Shown: in pieces, positions 32,609-40,396 of the stretch
Layout of the letters: each line of letters starts with the position of its first letter
Position numbering within the stretch: the first letter of the stretch is position 1
From: Chryseosolibacter sp040902445
Lineage (GTDB): Bacteria; Bacteroidota; Bacteroidia; Cytophagales; Cyclobacteriaceae
Assembly: GCA_040902445.1 (NCBI GenBank)
Contig: JBBDXJ010000087.1
Span: 1-40,930 of the forward strand
Direction: 5' to 3'
Length of the DNA: 40,930 nt
Notes under the pieces: model-generated
The model's input: only the letters and a program-made list of their open reading frames with translations
Databases searched by the model: none
What the model was told of the DNA's origin: nothing
Position numbers and translations under genes: made by a program

Positions 32609-34798
32609 CTATGCTAAATCAATACCCACAATTTCATGATCCAGTATCTTTGGAACCTGGACGGTTACTACATCACCATTGATTGTATATTTTGGTTTTT
32701 GTTCGCTAACGAGTAATTGTACACCGGTAACCTTCGAACCTTTGGGACTTCGGATACTTACTTCTGCTGAAACTGGTATCAGTTCGCGGAAAGGTCCTTT
32801 CATCATCATGGGATTGGTAAGGTTCACAAGATGTACGGTCATGGATTTCTCCTGTCTCCAAAGCGCGACATCGATCACACTACCCGGAGATCTGACCTCG
32901 GCCATTGGAACTTCATTCAGCGCCCACCTGACAATGTTGCGCAGGAGACGCGAATGATCAGGGTTCATGATCTGCCAGAAAGAGCGGTCCATATCGCCCG
33001 GGATATACGCAATGCGAGCATCACCTGTTTCCCGAAGATATACTCCCCGGTTGGAGGTATCGGCTACACGCGGATAAACATCTTCCATGGGCAGGTCGGG
33101 ATAAGTGGGAATGATCGTCACCGGACTCGGGAACTGTGTGTTTGGAGTAACCTTGACCTGATGTACAGTGTTGATGATCCTGAATGCGTTTTCCAATCCT
33201 TTCAGGATCGGGTGGAATTGGTTGCCTGACGAGTCACTCTTTAATCGCAGATAACTATTCTGCATGGGACCTTCCACACCACGGTCGTAAGACACTCCGA
33301 AAACATCGGCGAGACCAAAATTATTTCGCAGTTTTCCCTGCTCGTCGTAAAGCGATGTTTCAAAAGTAGCCACGATACTGCCTCCGCGTTGCGTAAACTT
33401 TCGCAATTGCTCACACTGCGAATCTGACAGCGCTGCAATATTGGGTAAGATGAGCAATTTAAAAGGACTGAGATTTGTTTCGTCCAGCATGCGGTCGTTG
33501 ACCATTTCGAAGGGCATGCTGTCTTCGACCATCAGGTGATACAGCCCATTTTCATGATCGCCGATATTTCTTTGCCAGGGTTTCCCTCCGTAGTTCTGGT
33601 CCGTTTGTTCCGAATAAACAATTCCCACGCGTGCAACGGGCGAGACGTTCTTAAGATAACGCGCGCTCTTAAAATGCGTCTGATAAATTTTGTCCACCGT
33701 ATCGAGCCAGCGTTTATCATACATCACGGCAGAAAACTTAACGAAGCAGGGTTTCATTCCGCTTGCCGTTCCTTCCGCCACCCAGATGCGTGTTTCCGCT
33801 TCGCTCTGCACCGAGTCCTTCCAACGGTATTCTTCCTCCACGCCTACACTGAATATTCCTACCAGCGGTTTCATACCGAGGGTTGCCCGTAACTTTTTTG
33901 CGCCCTTGCCATTCGACCAGGGTGGAATGACACCTCTCCGTGCCTGTTGATCCGCGAAGAAAAAATCGGCGTGCTTTCCGGTAAGTAATCTGTCTGGGAA
34001 ACCGTTGGGGATGAACCGCGAGTCGTCATCGATCTTTCTGATGGCAGCATCCCAATGCAACCACAATTCCCTGAGTCGCTCCATACGCCATTGCGTCCAT
34101 TTCTGGTAAGTGGGATCAAGTCGTTCGCTTGTCTTTGGAAGATCAAGGCCGGAGAATGATTTGAAATTTTTCACACAGTGTTCGCAGTAACAGATGCCGT
34201 GTCCCGCCCACCGGTTAGAGAATATTCCATCTGGTTTATAGCGCATTGTGATCTCCTGGATCACCTTGGTCATGAACTCAAAATTGTAAGGGCCCAGCGC
34301 ACAGGTCACCCACAGTTCGGGGTTTGCCCAGTGCCTTCGCTTCTGTCCGTCGGCTGTAACAGCGATATAATCCGGATGCGCATCGAACATTTCCTGCCGC
34401 GTGGCATGCGGGTCAGTGCGCAGTATTACGGACATATTCATCTTCCTGCAGCCCTCCACCAGTTCACCCAGCACATCTTTATCCTTAAGCCAGTCACTGC
34501 GGTGATGCAACGGTATGTCTGTGGGATAAAAGGCTACGATCCCGCCGGCGCTGAGCAGCGCTCCTTCGGCGTGGATCTTTTTAAAGTAATTCAGCCAGAA
34601 GGCGGGATCATAGTTGCCGGGATCGCTCTCCACAAACGCGAGCTGCGCCCACCGCATGGCCTGATTAAAGCGCGTTTGTCCTTCGGCAGTAGTTGTCAGA
34701 AAATCGTTGGGTACGTTTCCTTCCGCCAACGTTTTACTCCCGAAAGCAAAAGCACTTCCCGCGGCAGCGGTGTTGATGATGAATTTTCTTCTGTCCAT
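32609..34798 (-). CDS. Exported glycosidase-like protein (GHL6/GH42-type) with trimerisation domain, member 2
   Basis: A 729-residue protein with a Tat-type start (MDRRKFIINTAAAGSAFAFG). Residues about 45-400 are the same barrel as in the 30196 gene: SAGGIVAFYPTD, ILRTDPHATRQE, and ICYCEHCVKNF in the position of ICQCENCKKRF. Residues about 410-620 are the trimerisation-like domain (PFKLLILPNIAALSD). The end is beta-rich. One paralogue has a Tat-like signal and the other a Sec signal, which suggests divergence of folding needs. Substrate unknown; the catalytic Glu pair could not be fixed by eye, so activity is unproven. Confidence 0.7.
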   Translation of the reverse strand: MDRRKFIINTAAAGSAFAFGSKTLAEGNVPNDFLTTTAEGQTRFNQAMRWAQLAFVESDPGNYDPAFWLNYFKKIHAEGALLSAGGIVAFYPTDIPLHHRSDWLKDKDVLGELVEGCRKMNMSVILRTDPHATRQEMFDAHPDYIAVTADGQKRRHWANPELWVTCALGPYNFEFMTKVIQEITMRYKPDGIFSNRWAGHGICYCEHCVKNFKSFSGLDLPKTSERLDPTYQKWTQWRMERLRELWLHWDAAIRKIDDDSRFIPNGFPDRLLTGKHADFFFADQQARRGVIPPWSNGKGAKKLRATLGMKPLVGIFSVGVEEEYRWKDSVQSEAETRIWVAEGTASGMKPCFVKFSAVMYDKRWLDTVDKIYQTHFKSARYLKNVSPVARVGIVYSEQTDQNYGGKPWQRNIGDHENGLYHLMVEDSMPFEMVNDRMLDETNLSPFKLLILPNIAALSDSQCEQLRKFTQRGGSIVATFETSLYDEQGKLRNNFGLADVFGVSYDRGVEGPMQNSYLRLKSDSSGNQFHPILKGLENAFRIINTVHQVKVTPNTQFPSPVTIIPTYPDLPMEDVYPRVADTSNRGVYLRETGDARIAYIPGDMDRSFWQIMNPDHSRLLRNIVRWALNEVPMAEVRSPGSVIDVALWRQEKSMTVHLVNLTNPMMMKGPFRELIPVSAEVSIRSPKGSKVTGVQLLVSEQKPKYTINGDVVTVQVPKILDHEIVGIDLA

Positions 34799-34862
34799 GG
34801 TTTTTGTTCGACTTGTTGTTTTAAGTTACAAAAGTTTTGGAAAAGTTTGAAAGGTTTGCGCG

Positions 34863-35080
34863 CACCCCTCTCGAGCGCGTCATCCTGAGCGCAGGTTTGC
34901 GTGGCGGCATGTGCAAGCGAAGGACCCCCGTGCTACGAAGATTCCAACAAGGAAACAGAAGAATGAAGCAATGCAATGGAGACGGATATGTAACCGACTC
35001 CTTCCCGGTGGTCACCTCACCCTGCCTTCTCTCGCACGTTGCTTCATCTCTTGTGCATCCCTCTACTGAAGGATGACGGA
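34863..35080 (+). repeat. Composite dispersed repeat (A+B), right inverted copy
   Basis: About 218 bases, in order: CACCCCTCTCGAGCGCG, CATCCTGAGCGCAGG, AAGCGAAGGACCCCCGTG, ATGCAATGGAGACGGATATG, TCACCTCACCCT, CGCACGTTGCTTCATC, CATCCCTCTACTGAAGGATG. It is the inverted counterpart of 26485-26702. Confidence 0.75.
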
Positions 35081-35120
35081 AAGTATTATGAAATCACTTT
35101 AATCTTCAGTATATTCGATG

Positions 35121-35167
35121 AAGCCCAGCACGCCTTTTGAAAGGCGGGTATGGGCTTTTGTTTTTTT
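35121..35167 (+). terminator. Orphan plus-strand terminator upstream of the patatin gene
   Basis: AAGCCCAGCACGCCTTTT pairs with AAAGGCGGGTATGGGCTT (long stem with small mismatches), followed by TTGTTTTTTT. No plus-strand gene ends here; the nearest plus-strand stop is at 30002. It may be the relic of a lost gene or an attenuator in the leader of the patatin gene, which starts 80 bases later. Confidence 0.65.
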
Positions 35168-35247
35168 CAGAGAGACAATTCAGAAGGAACAGTGTCTGTA
35201 CATAATGATTCACAGCCACAACCGAATTTGATTCTAACCCCATCCAT

Positions 35248-38085
35248 ATGAACACCTTCATTAATTTTATCCTGAATAAGCGGACATTATCGCTTTGGAT
35301 TTCGGTGATTTTCTGCCTGCTCATGGGAGCGATCATGAATGACTCCGGGCAATGCCTGAGGAGTCCCCGAGCGCCCAGGGGAATTATTTCCCTTGAACTT
35401 ACTTTTAAGCAGGAGAAAGCTGACCGGATTAAAAACGAGTGGACCGAAACTCAATGCCTCGATGGCACCATTGTTTCCGGGGAAGAAAATCTGTCTTCGG
35501 AAGAAAAACCCGTACCCGTCATCGATGTGGCGATTGCGAATACCAAACTGGATTTCATATTTATCATTGCCTATTCTCTTCTGCTGGCGATTTTGATCAT
35601 CCGCAAGAATGTGGCTACACCAGGACTTCCGGTATCCAAAAGGACGCGCCTTTATCTGGGATTGGTATGCATAGTAGCCGTGTGCGACATCATAGAAAAT
35701 ATTTTTATGCTCCGCTACCTGCAGGGCGCCAATATTTATCCGGCGATGTTTGCAATGCCTGCAGTGCTGAAGTTCACAGGGTTGTTTATAACCCTTGGCT
35801 ACATCCTTTCCCGGTACATGCAAGACTTATCCCGTTTTTTCGAACGCTTTATGATTACTCTATGGAGGAATCGGGTTTCAATGGTCGGCTTTCTCATTAT
35901 GTATTTCGCGCTTTGGAAGTCGAACCAGGGACAGGACCTGCTTTTGAATCTCAATGCCCATCACCTGGGACCTGCTTTGTTCTATTTTATACTCACTGTC
36001 CTTGCCGCGCTTAACTGGTTTCTGCCTAAATATTATACGAATGATTTTGTTAAGAATATCCCCACTAACAGGGGCATCTTCATTTTGTTTCAAAATCCAT
36101 CGCACCTGGTTCCGGGTGAGGAAACCAATGTTCCCCGGATCATGGGCATACTGACTTTTATTATTCCCGCCTGCGGAATCCTTAATGCGCTTAACCTGAT
36201 GAAAATCGATTATTTCTTCGACTTTATTCATCCTATGCTCTTATTGATCATCACTACCGGCATATACATGGGTATCATCCATAAAAATTATCTCGACCGG
36301 GCTTTTACTTATCTCCACAAGAAAGGGCTGGGTTGGATTTTTTTCGCCGCTATATTAATAATGTTAGGATTCATACTTCTGTTTGGTGTCCTGAATAAAT
36401 ATGCACCTTATCAGCTGGCAAACTTAAGCATTGGTCTCTACCTGATGTCAGTGATTTTTTACATCGTTACCACGCTTCGGTCAAACCCCGATTTCTATAA
36501 GACCCGCGGTCTGGGCTGGCTGCAACATCAGTTGGCCAGTAGCTGGTTGCGGTATTTCGCCATGGTTTCTGTTCTTACGTTTGTGACTGTGAGTTTAATG
36601 CCACTGATATTCGCCTCATTGCACTATGCGCGATTTATTACGCTGCCAATAATATTTACCGGGATCACTTTTTATACCGCCTTCTTTTATGTTCTTCTCG
36701 TCCTCGGAAAGTATTCGGGAATTAATTGGGCAGCGATTGTGCTGGTTGCAGGATTGGCAATGGCCATCGCTGTCGACAACCGTTTTCACGATATCTATCG
36801 GATGGACCGCACTGCTGAAACAACCCTTCAGACTCTTGACCAGTATATTGATAACTGGGTAACGTCCCGCAAGGCGGAAATTGACAGCACCAAAGTCTAT
36901 CCTGTCTTCATTGTGAATACATACGGTGGAGGTATACGCGCTGCGGCCTGGACGAGCCTTGTAGTGAGTCACCTGGATAGTATTACAAAAGGAGAATTCC
37001 AGCGACACGTCTTCGCGTATTCAGGAGCTTCCGGAGGTACCATTGGAGCCTCTGTGATGTGCGCGTTGCGGAAATCCAAAGAACGACAGGCGGTAACTTC
37101 GCAGGAGGTACTGAGTTTTTATAAAAACGATTTCCTTTCACCGGTCTTAATAGGATTGATGGGACGTGATATCTTTTTTTCCACAACCGGTTGGGATGCC
37201 ATTGATGACCGCGCCCGTTTACAGGACCATATCTGGGAAAGCCACCTCTCGTCCCTGGACAAAGGAATCTATTCTAAAGAATTTTCCTCATTGTGGTATG
37301 ACCCGGCTGCACGAATGTACGATATCCCCCTCCTGTTCGCCAATACATATCATGTTGAAAGCGGGTTAAAAGGAATTGTTGCACCTGTGAAGTTAAGCAC
37401 GAGGCATTTTCCACAGGCAGTCGATGTAAATGAAAAACTATCCGGCAAAGGTATCCCGCTCAGCACAGCCTCCTTCCTCAGTGCGCGATTTCCATATATG
37501 AGTCCTGCCGGAAAGCTCGATGCCAGCCACCATTTCCTCGACGGAGGATTGAAAGAAAATTCAGGCGCTGAAACCGCCTATGAATTGTATACCGTAGTGA
37601 GAGACCAGAAAGAAAAGCGCGTAAACGATACGGTGCTGGCGCAACGGGATCCTGATCTTGTTCAGGCCTATTCAAAGATCCAGATCTATTTCCTGTCATT
37701 AAACAACACCGGCACTCATGATCCGGAAGCTACAACGAAAAACCTGGTGGAATTGACTGCTCCCATTACCGCACTGTATAACAATTGGGTAGGCAATACG
37801 TTAAAAGCGGACTCCGTGCTGGGTGCGCTGACGAAGCCTAATTACTTTCAGCTGCGACCGCTTAAAGATACCATTTGGCATGAGGGTATTCCGTTCAGCC
37901 CGGTTCTACCCCTTGGCTGGCAGATATCGGACTTTGCCCTTCAGCGTTTAAACGAAAGCCTTACTTACCCTGAGAAACAGGCAAAGCCGACGTCAACCCC
38001 CGGAAAAATAAAACTCATTGTGAAATTATTAGAGGATTCGAAAATTAAGCACAACGATATGCCTATTGCGAGTCGGTCTGAGTAG
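35248..38085 (+). CDS. Membrane-embedded patatin-like phospholipase
   Basis: A 945-residue protein. Residues 10-35, 105-125, 140-160, 175-200 and further segments up to about 510 are hydrophobic, giving a large membrane domain. The patatin catalytic domain starts at about 545: the oxyanion loop GGGIR begins at residue 560, the nucleophile elbow is GASGG with Ser595, and the catalytic Asp765 is in DGGLKENSG. All required residues are present, unlike in the fragment at 4128-4385. Patatins hydrolyse acyl lipids. The multi-helix N-terminus could hold it in the inner membrane or let it sense lipids. The last 180 residues are soluble and unassigned. It stands as a single-gene unit. Confidence 0.8.
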   Translation: MNTFINFILNKRTLSLWISVIFCLLMGAIMNDSGQCLRSPRAPRGIISLELTFKQEKADRIKNEWTETQCLDGTIVSGEENLSSEEKPVPVIDVAIANTKLDFIFIIAYSLLLAILIIRKNVATPGLPVSKRTRLYLGLVCIVAVCDIIENIFMLRYLQGANIYPAMFAMPAVLKFTGLFITLGYILSRYMQDLSRFFERFMITLWRNRVSMVGFLIMYFALWKSNQGQDLLLNLNAHHLGPALFYFILTVLAALNWFLPKYYTNDFVKNIPTNRGIFILFQNPSHLVPGEETNVPRIMGILTFIIPACGILNALNLMKIDYFFDFIHPMLLLIITTGIYMGIIHKNYLDRAFTYLHKKGLGWIFFAAILIMLGFILLFGVLNKYAPYQLANLSIGLYLMSVIFYIVTTLRSNPDFYKTRGLGWLQHQLASSWLRYFAMVSVLTFVTVSLMPLIFASLHYARFITLPIIFTGITFYTAFFYVLLVLGKYSGINWAAIVLVAGLAMAIAVDNRFHDIYRMDRTAETTLQTLDQYIDNWVTSRKAEIDSTKVYPVFIVNTYGGGIRAAAWTSLVVSHLDSITKGEFQRHVFAYSGASGGTIGASVMCALRKSKERQAVTSQEVLSFYKNDFLSPVLIGLMGRDIFFSTTGWDAIDDRARLQDHIWESHLSSLDKGIYSKEFSSLWYDPAARMYDIPLLFANTYHVESGLKGIVAPVKLSTRHFPQAVDVNEKLSGKGIPLSTASFLSARFPYMSPAGKLDASHHFLDGGLKENSGAETAYELYTVVRDQKEKRVNDTVLAQRDPDLVQAYSKIQIYFLSLNNTGTHDPEATTKNLVELTAPITALYNNWVGNTLKADSVLGALTKPNYFQLRPLKDTIWHEGIPFSPVLPLGWQISDFALQRLNESLTYPEKQAKPTSTPGKIKLIVKLLEDSKIKHNDMPIASRSE

Positions 38086-38246
38086 TGATTTGGATTCGTC
38101 AGATTATGGGATTATTGGATTTGGATAGGGGAACTCCGCCTTGCCAGTCCCACGGAGGCCGTCATTGCGAATCGCCTTCACGCGCCAGCGTGTTGGCGAT
38201 GAAGCAATCCTTCGCTAAGGCTTCGGCGGGCAGGCAATCCCCAGAC

Positions 38247-38396
38247 AACGAAGTGCGAAAACAAGAAAACAGAAGCACGATGCAATGAAATGGAGCCGGC
38301 TATCGAACCTATCCTCCGCCCAAGGTATCACCTCACCCTTTCTTCTTTCGCACGTTGGTGCATTCTTGTGTGCATCCCTCTCCTGAAGGAGGAGGG
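38247..38396 (+). repeat. Composite dispersed repeat, truncated third copy
   Basis: It begins within module A (ACGAAGTGCG, AAGAAAACAGAAG, ATGCAATGAAATGGAG), then has TCACCTCACCCTTTC, CGCACGTTGGTGCATTC and CATCCCTCTCCTGAAGG. Order and orientation match 34863-35080; the first 60-70 bases of module A are missing or replaced. Confidence 0.65.
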
Positions 38397-38598
38397 AAAC
38401 TGCGTTTGTCAGGCTCTTTGCTTTCGTACGGCGAGAGCGTACAGTGATATGAAATGAATTTTCACGTCTCCACCCGCCGCGCCCGCCGAAACTAGGGGTG
38501 CATATATATATTTAATTTGATCTCAAAGTCAGCCTGTCTTTTTTTACTTGCAATACACCTGCATCTCGCGCACCGAATCTTCTACTTGCTACAGATAG

Positions 38599-38808
38599 TC
38601 ATACCGTTGGTTCCCACTACTGCCGCACGGCACGCTCCTGGAGGGTATGGGCCATGCATATGAAATGCAGGGCGAGTACCGTCCTGCGATCCGCGCATAC
38701 AGGGAAGCCGCAACGGCATCTGTTGTCGACGTCGAAGTTGACCGGATGCTGAAGGGCGTGAAGCGTTGCCGCAGAAAGCGGATTGCGCTTTTCTTTTCGT
38801 TTTGGTAG
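38599..38808 (+). pseudogene. Remnant of a tetratricopeptide-repeat protein
   Basis: A plus-strand frame between TAG (38596-38598) and TAG (38806-38808) reads TLLEGMGHAYEMQGEYRPAI and RAYREAATAS. The G-x-x-Y-x-x-x-G-x-Y-x-x-A-I-x-x-Y-x-x-A pattern is one full TPR helix pair with the start of the next helix. There is no start codon or further repeat in frame, so this is a 70-codon relic of a larger gene, flanked by direct repeats. Confidence 0.55.
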
Positions 38809-38827
38809 AAGGATGCCGTGGGATGCG

Positions 38828-38882
38828 ACGCGCTTATGCGCGTGTTCTGATTAACCATAGTCCGTGATTGCGGGCTATGGTT
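38828..38882. repeat. Two adjacent hairpins
   Basis: ACGCGC TTAT GCGCGT (38828-38843), then AACCATAGTCCG (38853-38864) pairing with CGGGCTATGGTT (38871-38882) with one G-T pair. The second could end a plus-strand transcript of the TPR relic, though only a weak T-rich tail follows. Confidence 0.5.
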
Positions 38883-39091
38883 CTCTATTTGGGTTCGTGA
38901 TTTGGATTCGTCGGATTAATGAATTGGAGGATTAAGGGGTGATAGAACTGTGGTCCCGGAATAACGCTATCCATCGTCGAAAGCAACGCACCTCATTGCA
39001 TCGGCCGGCTTGCAGTTATAAACGTGTGCAGTATCTGTTGCTCGCCTTGCGTTCACCTCACCTTCTTTCTCCAGAGATCACCTCGAATTTG

Positions 39092-39104
39092 TGTAAAATG
39101 TACA
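39092..39104. promoter_or_regulatory. Candidate operator upstream of the Nudix regulator
   Basis: TGTAAAATGTACA is an imperfect palindrome (TGTA / TACA) about 34 bases before the start at 39138. Nudix/winged-helix regulators are often autoregulated from such sites, but no second copy is seen in the window, so this is weak. Confidence 0.3.
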
Positions 39105-39137
39105 ATATATGTTACCGCAAATTTATACTTTTAAAAT

Positions 39138-39821
39138 ATGAAACAGGACATCAAAGTATCTGTTGATGCGGTTGTATTCGGTTATGACCAAGAGCAAGGT
39201 ATTTCTGTCCTTCTGATCAAAAGAAAAAATGAACCTTTTCAAAAGATGTGGGCTTTGCCTGGTGGGCTTGTACTGACAGGTGAATCGCTGGACGATGCGG
39301 TAAACCGTGAGCTCAAAGAAGAAGCCGGGATCAACGTCAATTATCTGGAACAGTTATATACATTTGGCGATCCTGCTCGCGATCCCAGAAACCAGGCGAT
39401 TTCAGTATCGTATTTTGGCCTTGTCCGCCCCCAGGATTTTCAACTCGCTGCCCAGTCAGATGCTGAAGATGTCGCATGGTTTAACATCAAGAAGCTTCCA
39501 AGGCTCGCTTTTGATCACAAGAAAATCATTGATGCTGCCATCAAACGACTGCGGGGAAAAATTACGTATGAGCCGGTTGGCTTTGAACTATTGGACAAAG
39601 AGTTCTCTTTCTCTAACCTCGAAAAACTGTATCAGACACTGCTGGATCAGGATATAGACCGCAGAAATTTCAAGAAAAAAATAATGGCTCTTGGTATCCT
39701 TGAGGAGTTAAATCAAACAGTTCAACGCGGGGCAGGCAGGCCTGCGCGCTTGTTCAAATTCAACAGAAAGAAGTACTTCGAGCTCAAAGAGAAGGGATAT
39801 AATTTCGATATTTTCTTCTAA
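39138..39821 (+). CDS. Nudix-domain protein with NrtR-like winged helix (likely transcription regulator)
   Basis: A 227-residue cytosolic protein. The Nudix box is exact: Gly43, Glu49, Arg57-Glu58-Leu, Glu61-Glu62, Gly64 (GGLVLTGES ... RELKEEAGI). Residues about 145-227 form a winged helix with the RAGRPARLFKFN block typical of NrtR-type proteins. In that family the Nudix domain senses an NAD-related or sugar-derived ligand and the tail binds DNA; in Bacteroidota one subgroup controls arabinose use. The intact box also allows hydrolase activity. No target genes adjoin it. Confidence 0.8.
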   Translation: MKQDIKVSVDAVVFGYDQEQGISVLLIKRKNEPFQKMWALPGGLVLTGESLDDAVNRELKEEAGINVNYLEQLYTFGDPARDPRNQAISVSYFGLVRPQDFQLAAQSDAEDVAWFNIKKLPRLAFDHKKIIDAAIKRLRGKITYEPVGFELLDKEFSFSNLEKLYQTLLDQDIDRRNFKKKIMALGILEELNQTVQRGAGRPARLFKFNRKKYFELKEKGYNFDIFF

Positions 39822-39845
39822 ATCCCCACTCGTTTTCGTACGAGC

Positions 39846-40037
39846 TTAAAGATACTCCTCCAGATCTTCTGGGCTTATTCCAGAGAATTCACAGAACTCT
39901 TCATAAGTGATAAACTGATGTTTCTGTCTCCCCAATCTCTTCTTGATGATCCTCATAATGCGTTGAGCATAGCGTTCCCCCCGACCCGTAATGCGCTCAA
40001 TATCCTTTGGGTATATGACAAGCCGATTGCGTTTCAT
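39846..40037 (-). CDS. Small conserved-looking helical protein
   Basis: A 63-residue basic protein: LVIYPKDIERITGRGERYAQ, then RIMRIIKKRLGRQKHQFITY and a FCEFSGISPEDLEEYL helix at the end. The layout suggests a small helix-turn-helix-like fold that might bind nucleic acid. I recognise the pattern as one often seen beside transposases and repeats in Bacteroidota, but no function is known. It converges on the Nudix gene with 24 bases between the stops. Confidence 0.65.
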   Translation of the reverse strand: MKRNRLVIYPKDIERITGRGERYAQRIMRIIKKRLGRQKHQFITYEEFCEFSGISPEDLEEYL

Positions 40038-40303
40038 TGCTTCGGTGTTTTGTCAGTAATCGGTAACAATCGGTAACCAGTAATCAGTGACCAGTGACCA
40101 GTAACCACAGGTGCCAGTTACCGGTTGCCCCTCCTTCGCTAAAGCTCCGGCGGGCAAAGCAGGGTGTGCGGGTTTATTTCAATTTTAATCTTGGCAATCC
40201 ATTAATTGGCGCACATTTTTTTAATCAGGAAAACCGTACGCGGAAAATTTTCCCGGTATATGGTTTTGTGGTATTTTCAAATGTGGTCTGTCGTGGAACG
40301 TTT

Positions 40304-40331
40304 GTAGAGACAAGGCATGCCTTGTCTCTGC
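40304..40331. repeat. REP-like palindrome, copy upstream of the transposase
   Basis: A 24-base perfect palindrome, AGAGACAAGGCA followed by its complement (40306-40329), with a GT flank on the left. The only other copy is inside the transposase gene at 40715-40742. Confidence 0.85.
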
Positions 40332-40367
40332 GGACCTACGACCTGCGGACCTACGACCTGCGGACCC
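40331..40367. repeat. Tandem repeat of CGGACCTACGACCTG
   Basis: Two full 15-base units (40331-40345 and 40346-40360) and a partial third follow the upstream palindrome directly. Confidence 0.85.
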
Positions 40368-40396
40368 GCACACGCGTTCACGTCCAAATAACCCTC

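Larger units (their letters stand above)
34799..35247. other. Divergent intergenic region with composite repeat and orphan terminator
   Basis: 449 bases between divergent genes. It holds AAAGTTTTGGAAAAGTTTGA microrepeats, the composite repeat (34863-35080) and a plus-strand terminator (35121-35167). The promoters for both neighbouring genes must lie here, but no exact TAnnTTTG box is clear. Confidence 0.5.
38086..39137. other. 1.05-kb repeat-rich region with a TPR remnant
   Basis: No intact gene. Direct repeats GTGATTTGGATTCGTC lie at about 38085 and 38895. Between them are module A and B repeats, a GTCATTGCGA...GATGAAGCAATCC stretch (38161-38212), a TPR remnant (38599-38808) and two hairpins. 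A candidate operator for the Nudix gene is at its right end. Confidence 0.6.
40038..40396. other. Repeat-filled leader of the transposase gene
   Basis: Degenerate CAGTAATCGGTAAC / CAGTGACCAGT microrepeats (40049-40127), a TTCGCTAAAGCTCCGGCGGGC phrase shared with the repeats near 4551 and 38214, the REP-type palindrome (40304-40331) and a 15-base tandem repeat (40331-40367). No gene is seen. Confidence 0.6.

Noticed and set aside
38085..38288. 67-codon plus-strand frame after the patatin
   Set aside because: It overlaps the patatin stop and consists of translated dispersed repeats.
38589..38858. 89-codon minus-strand frame
   Set aside because: It overlaps the TPR relic, whose plus-strand frame has a recognisable motif; the minus-strand product has biased, low-information sequence.
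40331..40367. Possible CRISPR-like array
   Set aside because: The units are adjacent without spacers and only 2.4 copies exist; it is a simple tandem repeat.
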